This document shows, piece after piece, positions 33,303 through 33,883 of a stretch of DNA of 33,883 nt; within the stretch, counting starts at the first letter, position 1, and each line of letters begins with the position of its first letter. Origin of the DNA: Geminicoccaceae bacterium (lineage in GTDB: Bacteria > Pseudomonadota > Alphaproteobacteria > Geminicoccales > Geminicoccaceae); NCBI GenBank assembly GCA_025062095.1, contig JANXAZ010000018.1, positions 32,280 through 66,162 on the forward strand, written 5' to 3'. The notes under the pieces are model-generated. The model did no database searches, was not told where the DNA came from, and worked only from the letters and a program-made list of their open reading frames with translations. The position numbers and the translations under genes were made by a program.

Positions 33303-33883
33303 TCACGCGAGCACCTCTTCGTCGACGCGCACCCCGGCTGCGGTCATGACGGCGAGGAAATCGGATGCCGCGCGCGCGACCGCTTCCGCGTCGCTCGCCC
33401 GGAAGACCACGCTCGTGCCGAGCGTGCCCAGGCGCATGAACGGATAAGAACCGATCGTCACCTCGGGATGACGCGCCTGGACCGCGGCGAGCCGCTCCGC
33501 GATCTCGCCTTCCGGTGCGTAGGTCACGAGCGTGCGCGAAACGAGCGGTGGTCCGCCCGCCAAGCGCGGCGCCAGAAGGTCCAACATCGCCTGCAAGATC
33601 ACCGGCACACCGGGGAGGACGTAGACGTTCTCCACCCGGAACCCCGGGGCGGCCGACACGGGATTGTCGACGAGTTCGGCGCCTTGCGGCACGTCCGCCA
33701 TCTTCATCCGGGCGGGCGTGCGTTTCTCGGGCGGGTAAAAGGCGAGCAAACGCCGCTCGGCCTCGGGATCGCGGACCAGCGGGCGCCCGAAGGCTTGCGC
33801 GATCCCTTGCGCGGTGACGTCGTCGTGGGTCGGCCCGATGCCGCCCGTGGTGAACACATAAGTATAACGCGCGCGCAGTGCGT
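33303..33883 (-). CDS. MoCF-domain (CinA-like / molybdopterin-binding) protein, 5' end missing
   Basis: 193 residues are visible; the frame stays open to the right edge, so the N-terminus lies outside. The MoCF biosynthesis fold is clear from YVFTTGGIGPTHDDVTAQGIA, followed by PEKRTPARMKMADVPQGAEL and YVLPGVPVILQAMLDLL. These are hallmarks of CinA and short CinA-like proteins annotated as molybdopterin-binding. After the MoCF part come about 80 residues, the short ferredoxin-like KH-type domain, and then the stop. The C-terminal nicotinamide-nucleotide amidase domain of full CinA is absent, so this is the short form. A link to molybdenum cofactor supply for the Cox-type enzyme is possible but unproven. 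Confidence 0.9.
   Translation of the reverse strand, partial: ALRARYTYVFTTGGIGPTHDDVTAQGIAQAFGRPLVRDPEAERRLLAFYPPEKRTPARMKMADVPQGAELVDNPVSAAPGFRVENVYVLPGVPVILQAMLDLLAPRLAGGPPLVSRTLVTYAPEGEIAERLAAVQARHPEVTIGSYPFMRLGTLGTSVVFRASDAEAVARAASDFLAVMTAAGVRVDEEVLA

Noticed and set aside
1-33883. CRISPR arrays, prophage, insertion sequences or integrases
   Set aside because: No regularly spaced repeats, transposase or integrase motifs, or terminal inverted repeats were seen on either strand.

Overview
This is 33.9 kb of very GC-rich, densely packed bacterial chromosome. The order gyrA-coaD-queA-tgt-tRNA-Lys, a DUF29 protein, an ETF-ubiquinone oxidoreductase and aerobic Cox-type hydroxylase genes point to a free-living, aerobic, high-GC alphaproteobacterium. 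I cannot place it to genus. No phage, integrase, transposase or CRISPR array is visible. Nearly every gene has one or two long open shadow frames on the other strand, as expected at this GC content.

Layout. 1-1.8 kb: two minus-strand genes, a cut-off gene and an unidentified coiled-coil protein with a compact C-terminal domain. 2-3 kb: an exported SrpA-type catalase-related peroxidase. 3-8 kb (minus): a MoxR ATPase (coxD-like), a VWA protein (coxE-like), an XdhC protein split into two genes, a DUF29 protein and a class III CoA-transferase. 8.1-10.35 kb (plus): two tandem, related membrane proteins with C-terminal VanZ-like domains. 10.4-17.3 kb (minus): an AceE-like transketolase, then coxG, coxS, coxL and coxM. 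17.5-21.3 kb (plus): an overlapping amidase, EamA transporter and ABM-dehydrogenase fusion, followed by methionine aminopeptidase. 22.2-22.7 kb: a stretch with no convincing gene. 22.7-24.4 kb (minus): ETF-QO. 24.6-25.8 kb: a membrane diguanylate cyclase. 25.9-31.5 kb: gyrA, coaD, queA, tgt. 31.5-33.9 kb: tRNA-Lys, a Gfo/Idh/MocA oxidoreductase, tRNA-Leu and a cut-off MoCF/CinA-like protein.

How the genes work together. The main accessory system is a molybdenum hydroxylase of the CO-dehydrogenase type. CoxS carries two [2Fe-2S] clusters, CoxM binds FAD, CoxL binds the molybdenum cofactor, and CoxG, CoxD, CoxE and XdhC are maturation or anchoring factors. CoxL has the form II loop AYRGAGR instead of the form I AYxCSFR loop of proven CO dehydrogenases, so its substrate is unknown. 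The structural and maturation halves are separated by the convergent/divergent VanZ-like pair. Electrons could reach the quinone pool by several routes; the nearby ETF-QO is a general dehydrogenase acceptor and not specifically tied to this enzyme. queA and tgt form the queuosine step of tRNA modification; this Tgt has lost three of the four usual zinc ligands.

The strongest leads for something new are the zinc-ligand-less Tgt, the ABM/2-hydroxyacid-dehydrogenase fusion, the VanZ-like pair inserted in the Cox locus, and the coiled-coil protein at the left edge. All similarity statements come from reading motifs; no database search was run.
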